DNA from: DATEKX01 sp963726785
GTDB lineage: Bacteria; Acidobacteriota; Blastocatellia; UBA7656
NCBI GenBank assembly: GCA_963726785.1
Contig: CAVSDJ010000007.1
Span: 1,240,001 to 1,304,000, forward strand
Length of the DNA stretch: 64,000 bases
Direction of reading: 5' to 3'
Part shown: one piece after another, positions 27,207 to 36,014 of the stretch
How the letters are laid out: every line of letters begins with the position of its first letter
How positions within the stretch are numbered: the first letter of the stretch is position 1
The notes under the pieces: model-generated
The model's database searches: none
What the model was told of the DNA's origin: nothing
The model's input: only the letters and a program-made list of their open reading frames with translations
Translations under genes and position numbers: made by a program

Positions 27207-28424
27207 TTATTGCAGATATTTCCTGATGACGCGAGTCATAATTTCGACGCCGGTGGCGAGCGCCGATTCGTCTATGTCGAATCGCGGCGAGTGATGCGGA
27301 TGCGTGAGACCGCGCGATTCGTTGCGGGTTCCTAAAAAGAAGTAACACCCCTTCACTTGCTCAAGGAAGTAGCTCATGTCTTCGCCGCCCATCGTGCGCA
27401 CGCTCTCATCTCGGATGACATGCTGGCGGCCTACTACTTCCGCCGCGCATTCGGCGACCATCTCGCAGACTTCTTCGCTGTTGACCAGCGGAGGCGTTTG
27501 CCGTTTGTAATCGAGTTGATAAGTCGCGCCAAGGCTTATACACACTCCGCGAATAACTCGCTCGAACATTTCGGGAATGCTCGCGTTAGTCTCCTGACTG
27601 AAGGTGCGAATCGTCCCGCGCAAATGCGCAGTGTCTGCGATGATGTTGAACGCATTTCCGGCTGTGAATTTGCCTACGGTCACAACGGCTGCGTCGAGCG
27701 GTGAAACGTTGCGGCTCACGATTGTTTGAAGCGTTGTGACGACCTGTGCGGCGACTACGATGGCGTCAACGGTCTGCTGAGGCATCGCGCCGTGACCGCC
27801 GCGACCTTGAATCGTTAGCTCGAACTCGTCAACGGCAGCCATCATCGGGCCTGCATAGATGCCTACGGTTCCGATGGGAAAGTTATTCCACACGTGCAGC
27901 CCTACGGTTGCCGAAACTTTCGGGTTTTCCAGCACGCCGTCCTCGATCATTGCGACTGCGCCTTTGCCGCCTTCTTCCGCTGGTTGAAAAGCGAATTTCA
28001 AATGGCCGCGCAGTTGATCGCGCTCTCGCGCCATCTGCGCTGCTACGCCGAGCGCAATAGCCACGTGCGCGTCGTGCCCGCAGGCGTGCATCACTCCATC
28101 ATTTTGCGAGCGATAGTCCACGTTGTTTTCTTCCTGCACCGGCAGCGCATCCATATCCGCGCGATAAAGCAGAGCGCGAGTGTCGGCCTCGGAAGCGGCT
28201 TCGGGAGCCTGTTTCAAGCCTTCGAGCACGCCGACCACTCCCGTGCGCCCCACGCCGCGCGTCACCTCGTAGCTCAGCCCTTCGAGCCGTTCGGCGACTG
28301 TCGTCGCAGTGCGCTGCTCGTTATAAGCAAGCTCGGGGTGAGCGTGAAAGTCGCGGCGGTCTCGGATGAGGCGTTCGATGTCTGACGAAGCGAGCGAAGA
28401 TATGAGTTGAAAGTTTTCTGCCAT
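27207..28424 (-). CDS. M20 family amidohydrolase (hippurate/IAA-amino acid hydrolase type)
   Basis: 405 residues, intact. The zinc-binding signature MHACGHDAHVAIALG and the EEGGKGA motif with catalytic Glu are present. So are the dimerisation-domain GRGGHGAMPQQTVDAI and a C-terminal HHSPRFDIDE with the last His ligand. The enzyme hydrolyses N-acyl or indole-acyl amino acids, or similar amides. No signal peptide is seen, so it is cytoplasmic. It lies 16 bases upstream of the GNAT gene on the same strand. Confidence 0.93.
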   Translation of the reverse strand: MAENFQLISSLASSDIERLIRDRRDFHAHPELAYNEQRTATTVAERLEGLSYEVTRGVGRTGVVGVLEGLKQAPEAASEADTRALLYRADMDALPVQEENNVDYRSQNDGVMHACGHDAHVAIALGVAAQMARERDQLRGHLKFAFQPAEEGGKGAVAMIEDGVLENPKVSATVGLHVWNNFPIGTVGIYAGPMMAAVDEFELTIQGRGGHGAMPQQTVDAIVVAAQVVTTLQTIVSRNVSPLDAAVVTVGKFTAGNAFNIIADTAHLRGTIRTFSQETNASIPEMFERVIRGVCISLGATYQLDYKRQTPPLVNSEEVCEMVAECAAEVVGRQHVIRDESVRTMGGEDMSYFLEQVKGCYFFLGTRNESRGLTHPHHSPRFDIDESALATGVEIMTRVIRKYLQ

Positions 28425-28442
28425 CGTGTTCTCAGTTGATTG

Positions 28443-29592
28443 TTACCGGATTCTATCAAGGCCGTGCGCGTCGTGGGCCGGAGCGGGTTCGTTTTTAGCT
28501 TCAATCGCGCGCGCGTGTTCTTCTGTAAGCAGCGTCATCATCGCCACGCGATGATCGTAGAGCCGTTTAAGCCTGCGCGGCTTGTGCCGCGCGAGCGCAT
28601 ACGAAGTTATGACGGGCAGCGCGATTGTCGAGTCGAGATAACACACAACAGCATCGGGCAAACGGTCTGGATCAATCTTGCCCCAGCTTACCGCCTCAGA
28701 CGGCGACGCCCCGCTCAACCCGCCCGTATCGGGTCGCGCGTCTGTCACCTGCAGAAAGTAATCATGTCCTCTCTCTTCGATTTTCAAGACCTCTTGAATC
28801 TGCGGTTCGGTTTGGAGCATGAAATTCTTTGGGCTTCCTCCGCCGAAAATCAGCACGGCGGACTTTCCGCCTCCGCGCTTCGCCGAAAGCACTATCGCTG
28901 CGGTCTCGTTCACGTCAGCCGTCACATCATATCGGAGCTTGTTGCCTGTCAGAGCTTTCGCCGCAACGTTCATCCCAATGGAACTGTCGCCCGGCGATGA
29001 AGTGTAGATCGGAACCGCCGGCTTCATAGGCCGCCGCAAGTATGCTCTTGCGCCCGATGCCTAAAACTCGCTCGCGCTCGGCGATGTACTTGCCCGCAAG
29101 GTAATGAAACTCTGCCGTGCTCATATCGCGCTGAAACTCTGCGCCTTCGATCATCTTCCGGTAAAAGTCGTCTGTTGACAGCAGCACATCGTAATCGAAG
29201 AAAATATCGTAGATGCGCACGACGCCTTCTTCGCGAAGCAAGATGTCTGAGGTCTGCGGATTGCCGCGATGCATTCGCAGCCCTATGCCGAAATGCGTGT
29301 CGTGATAAAGATTCGCGCCCGTCGAAACAATCCAGTCCACAAATCCATTTTCGATCAGCGGGATGATCGCGCTCATCCCAAGCCCCGCAGGAGTGAGCGC
29401 GCCCGTCAAACTCATGCCGATGGTCACATCTTCTTCGAGCATTTTTTCGACAAAAAGCTGGCAGCCTTCGCGCAATCGCGCGGCGTTGTAAGCTAAGAAA
29501 GCCGAATCAACAAGGTCGGCTACGGTCATCTCTCCGGTAACAGGTTTGGGATTAATCGGAGCGCCGCTCAGAGCGTGATGTTTATCGGCCAT
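28443..29592 (-). CDS. Deoxyhypusine synthase family protein (one +1 frame break)
   Basis: The first part (29592 to about 29017) has TGALTPAGLGMSAIIPLI, the GANLYHD motif and FHYLAGKYIAERE. The +1 frame continues with VPIYTSSPGDSSIGMNVAA and IFGGGSPKNF, which is the NAD-binding half of the DHS fold. Joined length is about 383 residues. The break is closed by GCG for G in GGCGGTTCC. Bacterial DHS-like enzymes usually act in polyamine metabolism (homospermidine-type chemistry) because bacteria lack eIF5A; here the substrate is unknown. The start codon ATG at 29592 is preferred over GTG at 29598. Confidence 0.85.
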
Positions 29593-29695
29593 CGTCACCT
29601 CAAATGAAAGAGTCAGTGATTATTACGAATCAACCCGTTTAGGTTAAGCTTTCGCGCGGTCGAGATGCAACCGTCAGCGCATATTTTCCAAGGCA

Positions 29696-30127
29696 CTACT
29701 CAGATGGTTGCTCTGCGAGATAAGGTCTGAGGCTTTCGATTATCTCGGCGGGCACAAAGACGGCTTTGAATGTTGAACGAGAGACGCAGGCTAAAACAAC
29801 GTGTCCTTCCGCAACCAGATCACTCTCGCCTTTCTTATTGACTTCAAAACGAAGCGTGAGCGATTTGCTGCCGAAGCGACCAACGTAAGCAGAGACTTCT
29901 ATCAGATCATCGAGCAAGAGCGGCTTGCGAAAATCGAAATGAATCTGCACACGCGGAAGCCAGATGTCCAGCCGGTCAAAGACCTCTGAGTAAGGCAAAC
30001 CCACTGCGCGAAACAATTCCGTTTCGGCTATCTCGAAAAAGCGCAGGAATTGACCGTAATAAATAATACCCGCGCGATCTATGTCAGACCAACGGACGTG
30101 CTCTTCAATCGTGAATTTTTTAACCAT
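29696..30127 (-). CDS. Acyl-CoA thioesterase, 4HBT/YbgC type
   Basis: 143 residues, a single hotdog domain. The segment RWSDIDRAGIIYYGQFLRFFE carries the active-site D-x-x-G-x-x-Y pattern of 4-hydroxybenzoyl-CoA thioesterase relatives, followed by the F-R-K-P beta-strand. It hydrolyses acyl-CoAs; chain-length preference cannot be read from sequence. It starts 170 bases from the divergent gene at 30303, whose promoter lies in the gap. Confidence 0.88.
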   Translation of the reverse strand: MVKKFTIEEHVRWSDIDRAGIIYYGQFLRFFEIAETELFRAVGLPYSEVFDRLDIWLPRVQIHFDFRKPLLLDDLIEVSAYVGRFGSKSLTLRFEVNKKGESDLVAEGHVVLACVSRSTFKAVFVPAEIIESLRPYLAEQPSE

Positions 30128-30230
30128 TCTCTAACGATTGAATCATACCGATTTACCGATCTGCAACTCGCGCATTTGCTTGAGGTAGGGCCAGCAAAAA
30201 GAATTAAGATACTACCGGCAAACAGCATTA

Positions 30231-30260
30231 TTGCTAAAGAGTATTCTTTCAGAGTATACT
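30231..30260 (+). promoter_or_regulatory. Sigma-70-type promoter of the 30303 gene
   Basis: TTGCTA (30231-30236) and TATACT (30255-30260) are spaced by 18 bases, 43 bases before the start codon, with AGGAGG in between. Confidence 0.55.
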
Positions 30261-30302
30261 CGGCCCAGATTTGTAACTGCCATGCATACATAGGAGGTAT
30301 AT

Positions 30303-31167
30303 ATGCGAAAACTCAACGCGCTTTTAATCGTGATCAGTGCCACAATGTTCCTGGTTACTGCCAGCACAGCGGCAGCGAAACAGAGTTCGGACCCGTGGCG
30401 GGATGGTCAGCCTCCAATGCCCAGACGAGGAGAATCAGGGGCACGTGTAATGGAGCGAGATCGGGAGGAGATGGAAAAGTTTAGAAGACGCGTTGAAACG
30501 AAAGATCGGACAAATAATGGCAATCCAAATGACTACTTTAATAGAGAACTGACCCCCGCCCAGAAGAAACTCTTATCACCTGCACCTGAAGATTTGGCTC
30601 GCTTCGCAGAATTCCTGAAGCTCCCCATACGGGACTGATTCGTCTGTTGCCGAAGGGAAAGTATGAGTACTCTCAGGTCGTCTCGGCTAACGATTCGAAT
30701 CAAGACAAGGTGCTGCCGATCAGAGGAGGAGGCGCGGCATATTCGTTCACGAAAAAAACACGCATGAGTTCAGCCCGTGGTCTGAAATAGGCTTGCAGAA
30801 CGGGAAAATCTTTTGCGGTTTCGCGGGCGGAGTGCTTGGGTATATGACTAACCTGGGCGATATTCAGATTGAAAACGTTACGCTGAACAGCGGCGGAGTA
30901 GACTACCTGGCAGGACTGGCCCCGCCAAAGAATCGGTCTGAAGCGATTGAACAATCCTATCGAAATGTTGAAGGATTCAAGGCGGGAAGCTTCATTTATC
31001 AATCTATTCTTCCTGCCGTTCCCGGTTCAACGTATGTAATGCGGTCAATAGCAGAAGGAAGATCAGACCTTCTGGTCGCTTTCCGAATCTTTCGCCAGGA
31101 TGAAGATGGCAGTGTGATTATTTTGTGGAAGCAGTTAAAGAAGTCTTCGGCAGATAAGATGAAATGA
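30303..31167 (+). CDS. Secreted protein of unknown function (two single-base frame breaks)
   Basis: It starts with a strong AGGAGG site and a signal peptide (RKLNALLIVISATMFLVTASTAAA). The first frame stops at 30638. Reading through with one extra C in CCCC (about 30623) and one extra A in the A7 run (30752-30758) gives a continuous product of about 288 residues that ends at 31167. The joined C-terminal part (LIRLLPKGKYEYSQ ... IFCGFAGGVLGYMTNLGDIQIENV ... SFIYQSILPAVPGSTYVMRSI) is a compact beta-rich domain. I do not recognise the family. Both breaks are at homopolymers and opposite in sign to the +1 series. It could be a real pseudogene. Confidence 0.6.
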
Positions 31168-31231
31168 CTTTACTCGACGCTCTGACCCGCATATTCAATC
31201 AGGCCATCTAAGAATAGAAAAACGTTTACGC

Positions 31232-31256
31232 ACAGGTGCTTGTGACAAGCACCTGT
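31232..31256. terminator. Perfect 11-bp hairpin, possible terminator
   Basis: ACAGGTGCTTG (31232-31242) and CAAGCACCTGT (31246-31256) pair perfectly around a TGA loop, 65 bases past the 31167 stop. No clean T tract follows, so termination strength is uncertain. Confidence 0.6.
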
Positions 31257-31516
31257 CTTCATATTAATAGCTCTCATTAGTTGACCGCGCCGCTTCCCGC
31301 TACTCACACGTTTCAATCGATACTTGATCTTAAGGAGATTGCCGCCTTGCGCCGACCTCATTTTGCTCACCGCATTTATCAAGGCAAATCTGTTCATCAC
31401 AAAGACACAGATGTCATCATTAAGCAGATGCGCTCCGCGCGATGGGGTGCTATGTTTGTTTCGGGCGCTTTACAAAACCGGGCAGCGGTAATCTGCGCCC
31501 GAATCATCTAAGCATA

Positions 31517-32005
31517 GTGAAAAGAACCGTGCAAATCTCAGGCTTGGCAATCGCGCTACTTTATGGCGCAAGCATCACATGGCTCTACGTGCGGCAGCCC
31601 CGCTCTCTCGAAGAACTCAAAACGCAGATAGCAGTCGAGGCGAACACTTATCACATAAATCAAGCGAACTTCGACGAGGCGATGAAACATTTCAACGCGG
31701 GCCAATACCAGGTCGCCGTAGATCAATTTGAACTGGCCGACCCGGCTCGCACTGATGCGACGACACGGTTTTTCATAGCTTATTGTTATTACAGACTTGG
31801 GCGCGGCCACGTTTACGATGATGACGAAATGTTCAAGAAAGGGCTTGCGGCAATTGAACAATGCTTGGCCGTCGCGCCTAATAACATCTTTGAGACTGAT
31901 CGCGCAGACCTTGAAATAAAGAGCGCAAGCGCATTGCGCCAGCGTTTCAAGGACGGACTTGGAGTCACGCCATCAGATTTCAATCCGCTCGATTGGTTCA
32001 AATAA
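31517..32005 (+). CDS. Membrane-anchored TPR-like protein
   Basis: About 162 residues from GTG at 31517, chosen because a transmembrane anchor follows at once (VQISGLAIALLYGASITWLYV). An in-frame ATG at 31442 would add 25 residues of low quality. The soluble part has one or two TPR-like pairs (NFDEAMKHFNAGQYQVAVDQFELADPA and FFIAYCYYRLGRG) and ends in a conserved-looking PSDFNPLDWF. Function is unknown. The next gene follows after 25 bases. The 31257-31516 stretch holds no gene that I would support. Confidence 0.6.
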   Translation: MKRTVQISGLAIALLYGASITWLYVRQPRSLEELKTQIAVEANTYHINQANFDEAMKHFNAGQYQVAVDQFELADPARTDATTRFFIAYCYYRLGRGHVYDDDEMFKKGLAAIEQCLAVAPNNIFETDRADLEIKSASALRQRFKDGLGVTPSDFNPLDWFK

Positions 32006-32030
32006 TAGAGCAGGATTTACATTTATCGAA

Positions 32031-32843
32031 ATGCGGAAACCCGAAACCAGAGACGTATTCAAATACCTGATCGTGCCAGTGCTATTTCTGACAGTAGCGC
32101 TTATGGGCGGCGTGCGCTTCACGGCAGAGAATAATGAATTGCAATTCCTCGCGCCTCAGTTGGTTTCGGTCATACTCGCAGCTTTCGTGATGCTTCTTTT
32201 TGTTCGAGGCGGGATTATCGAGTTGCCCGATTACATAGGCGAGCATCACGGTCTGGTTGAAAACGCTTCGGGCGCAATGCGGCTTGTGACCATTTACTTC
32301 GCGACCATTCAGATTTTCAATGCGGTGACGCCCGAACGCGGGTTGCTCAATTTCTGCTTTTACCTTTTTTATTTTCTGATTTTCTGGAACAACCTGTTCG
32401 TCGTCTTCAATCCTGTGCGATTGACCAAGAGCCTCGCGACAGTGCTGGGAGCATCCTTCGTGCTCAAGTATCTGGTGCTTGCAGACCTCTTCGCGCCGAG
32501 CGAGTCATGGGCAAAGTACATTTTGCAAAAGCTGATGCAGACGGCTACACTCGGCACGCTTGATTTCGAGGTGTTTGCTCCCGCAACCGGCTATCTGGGA
32601 TTTACGACCGTTGTGCTTTACGTCATCACCCTTTACTTGATCGCGCCGCGTGTTGATCGTGCCGAAGAACTGCTCTACAACATCTTCATCGAACGTTACA
32701 AGCTCAAGCCCGTCGAGCGCCGACGATTGCTTGCCGCCGTAGCCGAGACCGCCCTGCGCGAAGCAGACACGTCTCCGCCCGCATCGCGCGATGAAAGTTT
32801 GATCGAGGCGGAATTTGTTGAAGACGGTAAGCCTCAGGGGTAA
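32031..32843 (+). CDS. Multi-pass membrane protein of unknown function
   Basis: About 270 residues from the ATG at 32031. At least six hydrophobic segments are seen (for example VPVLFLTVALMGGV, LVSVILAAFVMLLFV, LLNFCFYLFYFLIFWNNLFVVF and GYLGFTTVVLYVITLYLI). A charged cytoplasmic tail of about 45 residues, rich in Arg and Glu, closes the protein. No family was recognised. It follows the TPR-like gene closely and probably shares its transcript. Confidence 0.7.
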   Translation: MRKPETRDVFKYLIVPVLFLTVALMGGVRFTAENNELQFLAPQLVSVILAAFVMLLFVRGGIIELPDYIGEHHGLVENASGAMRLVTIYFATIQIFNAVTPERGLLNFCFYLFYFLIFWNNLFVVFNPVRLTKSLATVLGASFVLKYLVLADLFAPSESWAKYILQKLMQTATLGTLDFEVFAPATGYLGFTTVVLYVITLYLIAPRVDRAEELLYNIFIERYKLKPVERRRLLAAVAETALREADTSPPASRDESLIEAEFVEDGKPQG

Positions 32844-32865
32844 TTTGAGAGGCTGTTTGAAAAGA

Positions 32866-33014
32866 AGCTCCGTAGGAGCGACCTGTCTATAGTTTTGTGT
32901 GATAGACATCTTCTGTAGCTCCGTAGGAGCGACCTCCGAGTCAACAGGTTGCTCCTACGGAGCTACAATTCACTCGCTCGATTATTACTATAGACAGGTC
33001 GTCCCTAACGGGAC
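32866..33014. repeat. Composite repeat of AGCTCCGTAGGAGCGACCT and CTATAGACAGG words
   Basis: AGCTCCGTAGGAGCGACCT occurs at 32866-32884 and 32917-32935, and inverted with one mismatch at 32946-32964. CCTGTCTATAG (32882-32892) is inverted at 32988-32998. A GTCCCTAACGGGAC hairpin closes the block. It lies between convergent genes and looks like nested copies of a REP/MITE-like element. Confidence 0.8.
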
Positions 33015-33049
33015 TTCTCTAACAGCAATTTCAGATTTGAAATTCCAAA

Positions 33050-33319
33050 TTAACTGTCCGGGTCGTATGTTGCAACGCTGATGGTCTCGTACAACGATGC
33101 GGCTTGAGCTTTTGATGGCGGCTTTGCGGGAACTGTGATTACGCGAACAGTCGTGATACGGCCTCGCTGACGAATAGCTATCAGGTCGCCTGCGCGGACT
33201 TCACGCGCGCTCTTGGCTGTCGAATTATTAAGACGAACCGCGCCAGCCTCGCACATCTGCTGAGCGAGCGTGCGGCGCGGCACAAGTCTGGAGAGCTTTA
33301 GAAAAATGTCGAGGCGCAT
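33050..33319 (-). CDS. S4-domain RNA-binding protein (Hsp15/RqcP-like)
   Basis: 89 residues. The S4 motif MRLDIFLKLSRLVPRRTLAQQMCEAGAVRLNN is complete; the basic face continues to residue about 60. Small S4 proteins of this size bind free 50S subunits with nascent chains (Hsp15) or act in ribosome-associated quality control (RqcP). Which of the two applies here cannot be decided. Confidence 0.88.
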   Translation of the reverse strand: MRLDIFLKLSRLVPRRTLAQQMCEAGAVRLNNSTAKSAREVRAGDLIAIRQRGRITTVRVITVPAKPPSKAQAASLYETISVATYDPDS

Positions 33320-33410
33320 AATTAGGGAGCAGGAAGCAGAGAGCAGGGAAAGAACAAAAAATCTGAATTATTGTTTCCCTACTCTCTACTTTCTACTTCC
33401 TATTCCCTAT
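33318..33410. repeat. Intergenic hairpin of AGGGAGCAGGAAGC / TTCCCT words
   Basis: AGGGAGCAGGAAGCAGAGAG (33327-33346) is followed by TTTCCCTACTCTCTACTTTC and TACTTCCTATTCCCTA, imperfect complements. It is a member of the short-word hairpin series, lying between two minus-strand genes. Confidence 0.5.
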
Positions 33411-34432
33411 TTCTTCTCTGCCTTTGCTTGAGTCGTGGCGTAGCCTTTGGCGATTTCGACGAAGGCATCGTCACGCAACTTCTGAAGATATTTCTTGCGG
33501 GCGTCTTCGGCTTGTTCCATCGTTGCTCCGCGGCTTACCAACTGCTGTACTTCCGGGTCTTCAAACGGGCGAACGACTGAAGCCTTGCGGTCATCAACGC
33601 GAATGATCTGAAAGCCGTCTTGCAGGCGAATCGGCTCGGTCACTTCGCCGACCTTCAGCGTCGAGATCGCGGCAGTGATGTCTTCTTTAATCTCGCTCGC
33701 CTTGAACACGCCAAGCTTTCCGTCCTGCGCGCGAGATGCGCGGGCCGCGGGCGAATTGCTTTTCACTGCATCGGCAAAACTCAGTCCCGCGCGAAGCTCC
33801 ACGACTAAGCGGCGTGCGCGCTGCTCAACTTCGGCAGCCGTGTGCCCTTCAAGCGGCAGAAAGATTTCCGAAAGCGTTATTTCGCCCGTAGTCGTGAACG
33901 TATCTTTATGCTTGTCGTAAAAGGCGCGGCGCTCTTTTTCATTCAATCGTTGATAGATCGGTTGCAACACTTCACGCTGCACGACGTATTGCTGCTGAAT
34001 CTTCTTGCGTAAAGTAGCGCGCGCACTTTCCGGGTCTATGCCCTGATCGCGCATCGCCTTTTCCAGCGCGGCCAGATTCGGCAAGTTGCTGTCTTTCGCA
34101 ATTTGAATCATCTGCTGATTGACTTCAGCTTCAACGTCAATGCCAAGCTCTTTGGCTTTTTGCTCAAGCAGCATATCGTCAATCATGTAATCGAGCACGC
34201 TGTTTTTCAGTTTCTCGAACTCTACCTCAACCTCTGCGTCGCTTTTGCCCTGCATCTGGCGCTTGAGTTCCTCTTTGAAAGATTCAACCGCGCTCAGGTA
34301 ATCAGCTCGCGTGATGATATCGTTATTAACGCGCGCTACGATTTCGTTGATAAGCTCAGGCTCCTGCGCGCGCGCCGAAGTCGAAATCGCGAGCACGAAA
34401 GCCACAGTCAGCATAGTTAATACATACTTCAT
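33407..34432 (-). CDS. SurA-like periplasmic peptidyl-prolyl isomerase/chaperone
   Basis: About 341 residues from the ATG at 34432 (AGAAGGG upstream). A signal peptide (KYVLTMLTVAFVLAISTSARA) is followed by a SurA N-terminal chaperone helix region (NEIVARVNNDIITRADYL). A parvulin domain runs from about residue 195 to 300 (GEITLSEIFL, GKLGVFKASEI, TEPIRLQDGFQIIRVDD). It should escort outer-membrane proteins. A second, lipoprotein-type isomerase gene lies just upstream on the same strand. Confidence 0.9.
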   Translation of the reverse strand: MKYVLTMLTVAFVLAISTSARAQEPELINEIVARVNNDIITRADYLSAVESFKEELKRQMQGKSDAEVEVEFEKLKNSVLDYMIDDMLLEQKAKELGIDVEAEVNQQMIQIAKDSNLPNLAALEKAMRDQGIDPESARATLRKKIQQQYVVQREVLQPIYQRLNEKERRAFYDKHKDTFTTTGEITLSEIFLPLEGHTAAEVEQRARRLVVELRAGLSFADAVKSNSPAARASRAQDGKLGVFKASEIKEDITAAISTLKVGEVTEPIRLQDGFQIIRVDDRKASVVRPFEDPEVQQLVSRGATMEQAEDARKKYLQKLRDDAFVEIAKGYATTQAKAEKK

Positions 34433-34535
34433 ATTGCACATCCCTTCTTTACTGTAATAATGATCTTGAATCATGAACGATGAGCTTCCGTTAATTTGCA
34501 GTCATCCGCGAGCCGCGCATCATTCATTGTAATCC

Positions 34536-35465
34536 TTAATTGTGCCTTAACTGACCCGTATATGTGAAGCCCAGCGTCGAGTCGTGAATCTTGACACCGG
34601 CCTCTGACACGAGCCGATCAAGCGCCGCGTCAACTGCCTGCTGGTTTCTGCGCGCGATCAATTCTTCGGCCAACTGCGCGCGGCGGTCGTCAAGCTGCGA
34701 CCTGCGTTCCTCTATGCCGTGAGGCTGAATGCGGCGCTCCAGTTTGAAGATATGAAAGCCGTAGCCCGATTCGATGACCGGACTCACATCGCCCGGTCGA
34801 AGCGGCTGAATCGCCCGGTCAAGCACGTCCGGAAGCTGTCCCTCTTCATAGCGAGCAATCCCGCCCGTTTCAGCGTTCGGCGCGTCGGAACGCAAGCGCG
34901 CAACAGAAGCGAAATCGCGCCGCCCTTCGGTGACTTCGATGCGCAACGCCTCGGCTTCCGCTTTAGATTGCACGCGAATCTCGCGCACGAAAAAGCCCGG
35001 CTTGTCCGTCAGACGCGACTGGTTTTGCTCGATGTATTTCTGTATCTCTTCATCAGAAACTCTCACGTCGCGCAACAGAACCTGGCGATAATATTTTTGA
35101 ACGAGCAGGTCGCGCATCAACTCTTCTCGCGTATCGGCAGTCGCGGCGGCGGCTTTGATCTGCGGGCTTTCTTGCGCGGCCTGCTCTATTTCAGCGCCGG
35201 TTACGGAAAGGCCCGCGCGCACCGCTTCATCTAAAACCAGGCGGCGGCGAATATATTCGTCAAGCATCTGGCTGCGCAGGCCGTCTGCCGCCTCTGATGA
35301 AGCGACGTCGCCGACCTTAAACGCGATGAAGCTCTCGAACTCGTTGAGATGAATCTCTTGCCCGTCAAGGGTCGCTATCACGGGCGAGCGTTCGCTGCCC
35401 GCGCGACACGCTGCGGCCATGATCACAAAGAGCAAGAATGTAAATCGAGCATGTTTCATCGTCAT
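34536..35465 (-). CDS. Lipoprotein parvulin-type peptidyl-prolyl isomerase (PpiC/PrsA-like)
   Basis: 309 residues. A lipoprotein signal ends in VIMAAAC (Cys about 20). The helical N-terminal region (LNEFESFIAFKVGDV) resembles SurA/PrsA chaperone segments. The parvulin domain runs at about 160-260 (FFVREIRVQSKAEAEALR, GGIARYEEGQLPDVLDRAI, SPVIESGYGFHIFKLERR). It pairs with the downstream SurA-like gene; together they look like an envelope folding module. Confidence 0.9.
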   Translation of the reverse strand: MTMKHARFTFLLFVIMAAACRAGSERSPVIATLDGQEIHLNEFESFIAFKVGDVASSEAADGLRSQMLDEYIRRRLVLDEAVRAGLSVTGAEIEQAAQESPQIKAAAATADTREELMRDLLVQKYYRQVLLRDVRVSDEEIQKYIEQNQSRLTDKPGFFVREIRVQSKAEAEALRIEVTEGRRDFASVARLRSDAPNAETGGIARYEEGQLPDVLDRAIQPLRPGDVSPVIESGYGFHIFKLERRIQPHGIEERRSQLDDRRAQLAEELIARRNQQAVDAALDRLVSEAGVKIHDSTLGFTYTGQLRHN

Positions 35466-35542
35466 CTTGAATCGCAGCCGCGCATTTTATAAACTCGCGC
35501 GCAATAGGCGCAAGCCGTCCGCGCGCAAAATTTTCGTCTATC

Positions 35543-35585
35543 TACGAAGAATTTCGTTGACATACGAAGACCTTCGTACTAATAT
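35543..35585 (+). promoter_or_regulatory. BlaI-type operators overlapping a consensus sigma-70 promoter
   Basis: TTGACA (35557-35562) and TAATAT (35580-35585) are 17 bases apart. The spacer contains the perfect palindrome TACGAAGACCTTCGTA (35563-35578). A second site TACGAAGAATTTCGTT lies at 35543-35558. This is a repressor-occluded promoter for the BlaI/M56 gene pair. Confidence 0.85.
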
Positions 35586-35621
35586 GGCGGGCAGCAGATT
35601 TCAGGTGAAAGGATACTTGCG

Positions 35622-36014
35622 ATGGCCAGATCTGGCTTGCCGCGCCCGACGGACGCGGAACTGGAGATACTCAGAGCGCTGTGGCAGCGCGGCCCGTGTA
35701 CGGTTCGCGAAGTGCAAGAAACGCTCAACGAAGCAAAGCCCACGGGTTACACGACCGTGTTGAAGTTGATGCAGATCATGACGGACAAGGGGCTGGTTCG
35801 CAGAGACGAGCGTCAGCGCGCGCATGTTTACGAAGCGCGGCTCGCTCAGGAACAGACCCAGCAGCAGATGGTCAGCGACCTGCTTGAGCGCGTATTCAAC
35901 GGCTCGGCTACCAGTCTCGTCATGCAAGCTCTGGCTACGGGGAAGAAGACTTCAGCCGAAGAGCTTTCAGAGATTCGCAGAGTGCTCGATGAATTTGAGA
36001 GGAGCGAACGATGA
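35622..36014 (+). CDS. BlaI/MecI/CopY family transcriptional repressor
   Basis: 130 residues. The N-terminal winged helix is typical (PTDAELEILRALWQRGPCTVREVQETLN then YTTVLKLMQIMTDKGLVRRDERQRAHVYEA). A C-terminal dimerisation helix follows. Family members bind palindromic operators and are inactivated by proteolysis when a membrane M56 protease senses a signal. Two matching palindromes lie in the promoter just upstream. The stop overlaps the start of the M56 gene (ATGA). Confidence 0.95.
   Translation: MARSGLPRPTDAELEILRALWQRGPCTVREVQETLNEAKPTGYTTVLKLMQIMTDKGLVRRDERQRAHVYEARLAQEQTQQQMVSDLLERVFNGSATSLVMQALATGKKTSAEELSEIRRVLDEFERSER

Noticed and set aside
31281..31511. 76-codon frame starting near 31281
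   Set aside because: No ribosome site, no hydrophobic or family signal, and it overlaps the likely start region of the TPR-like gene.
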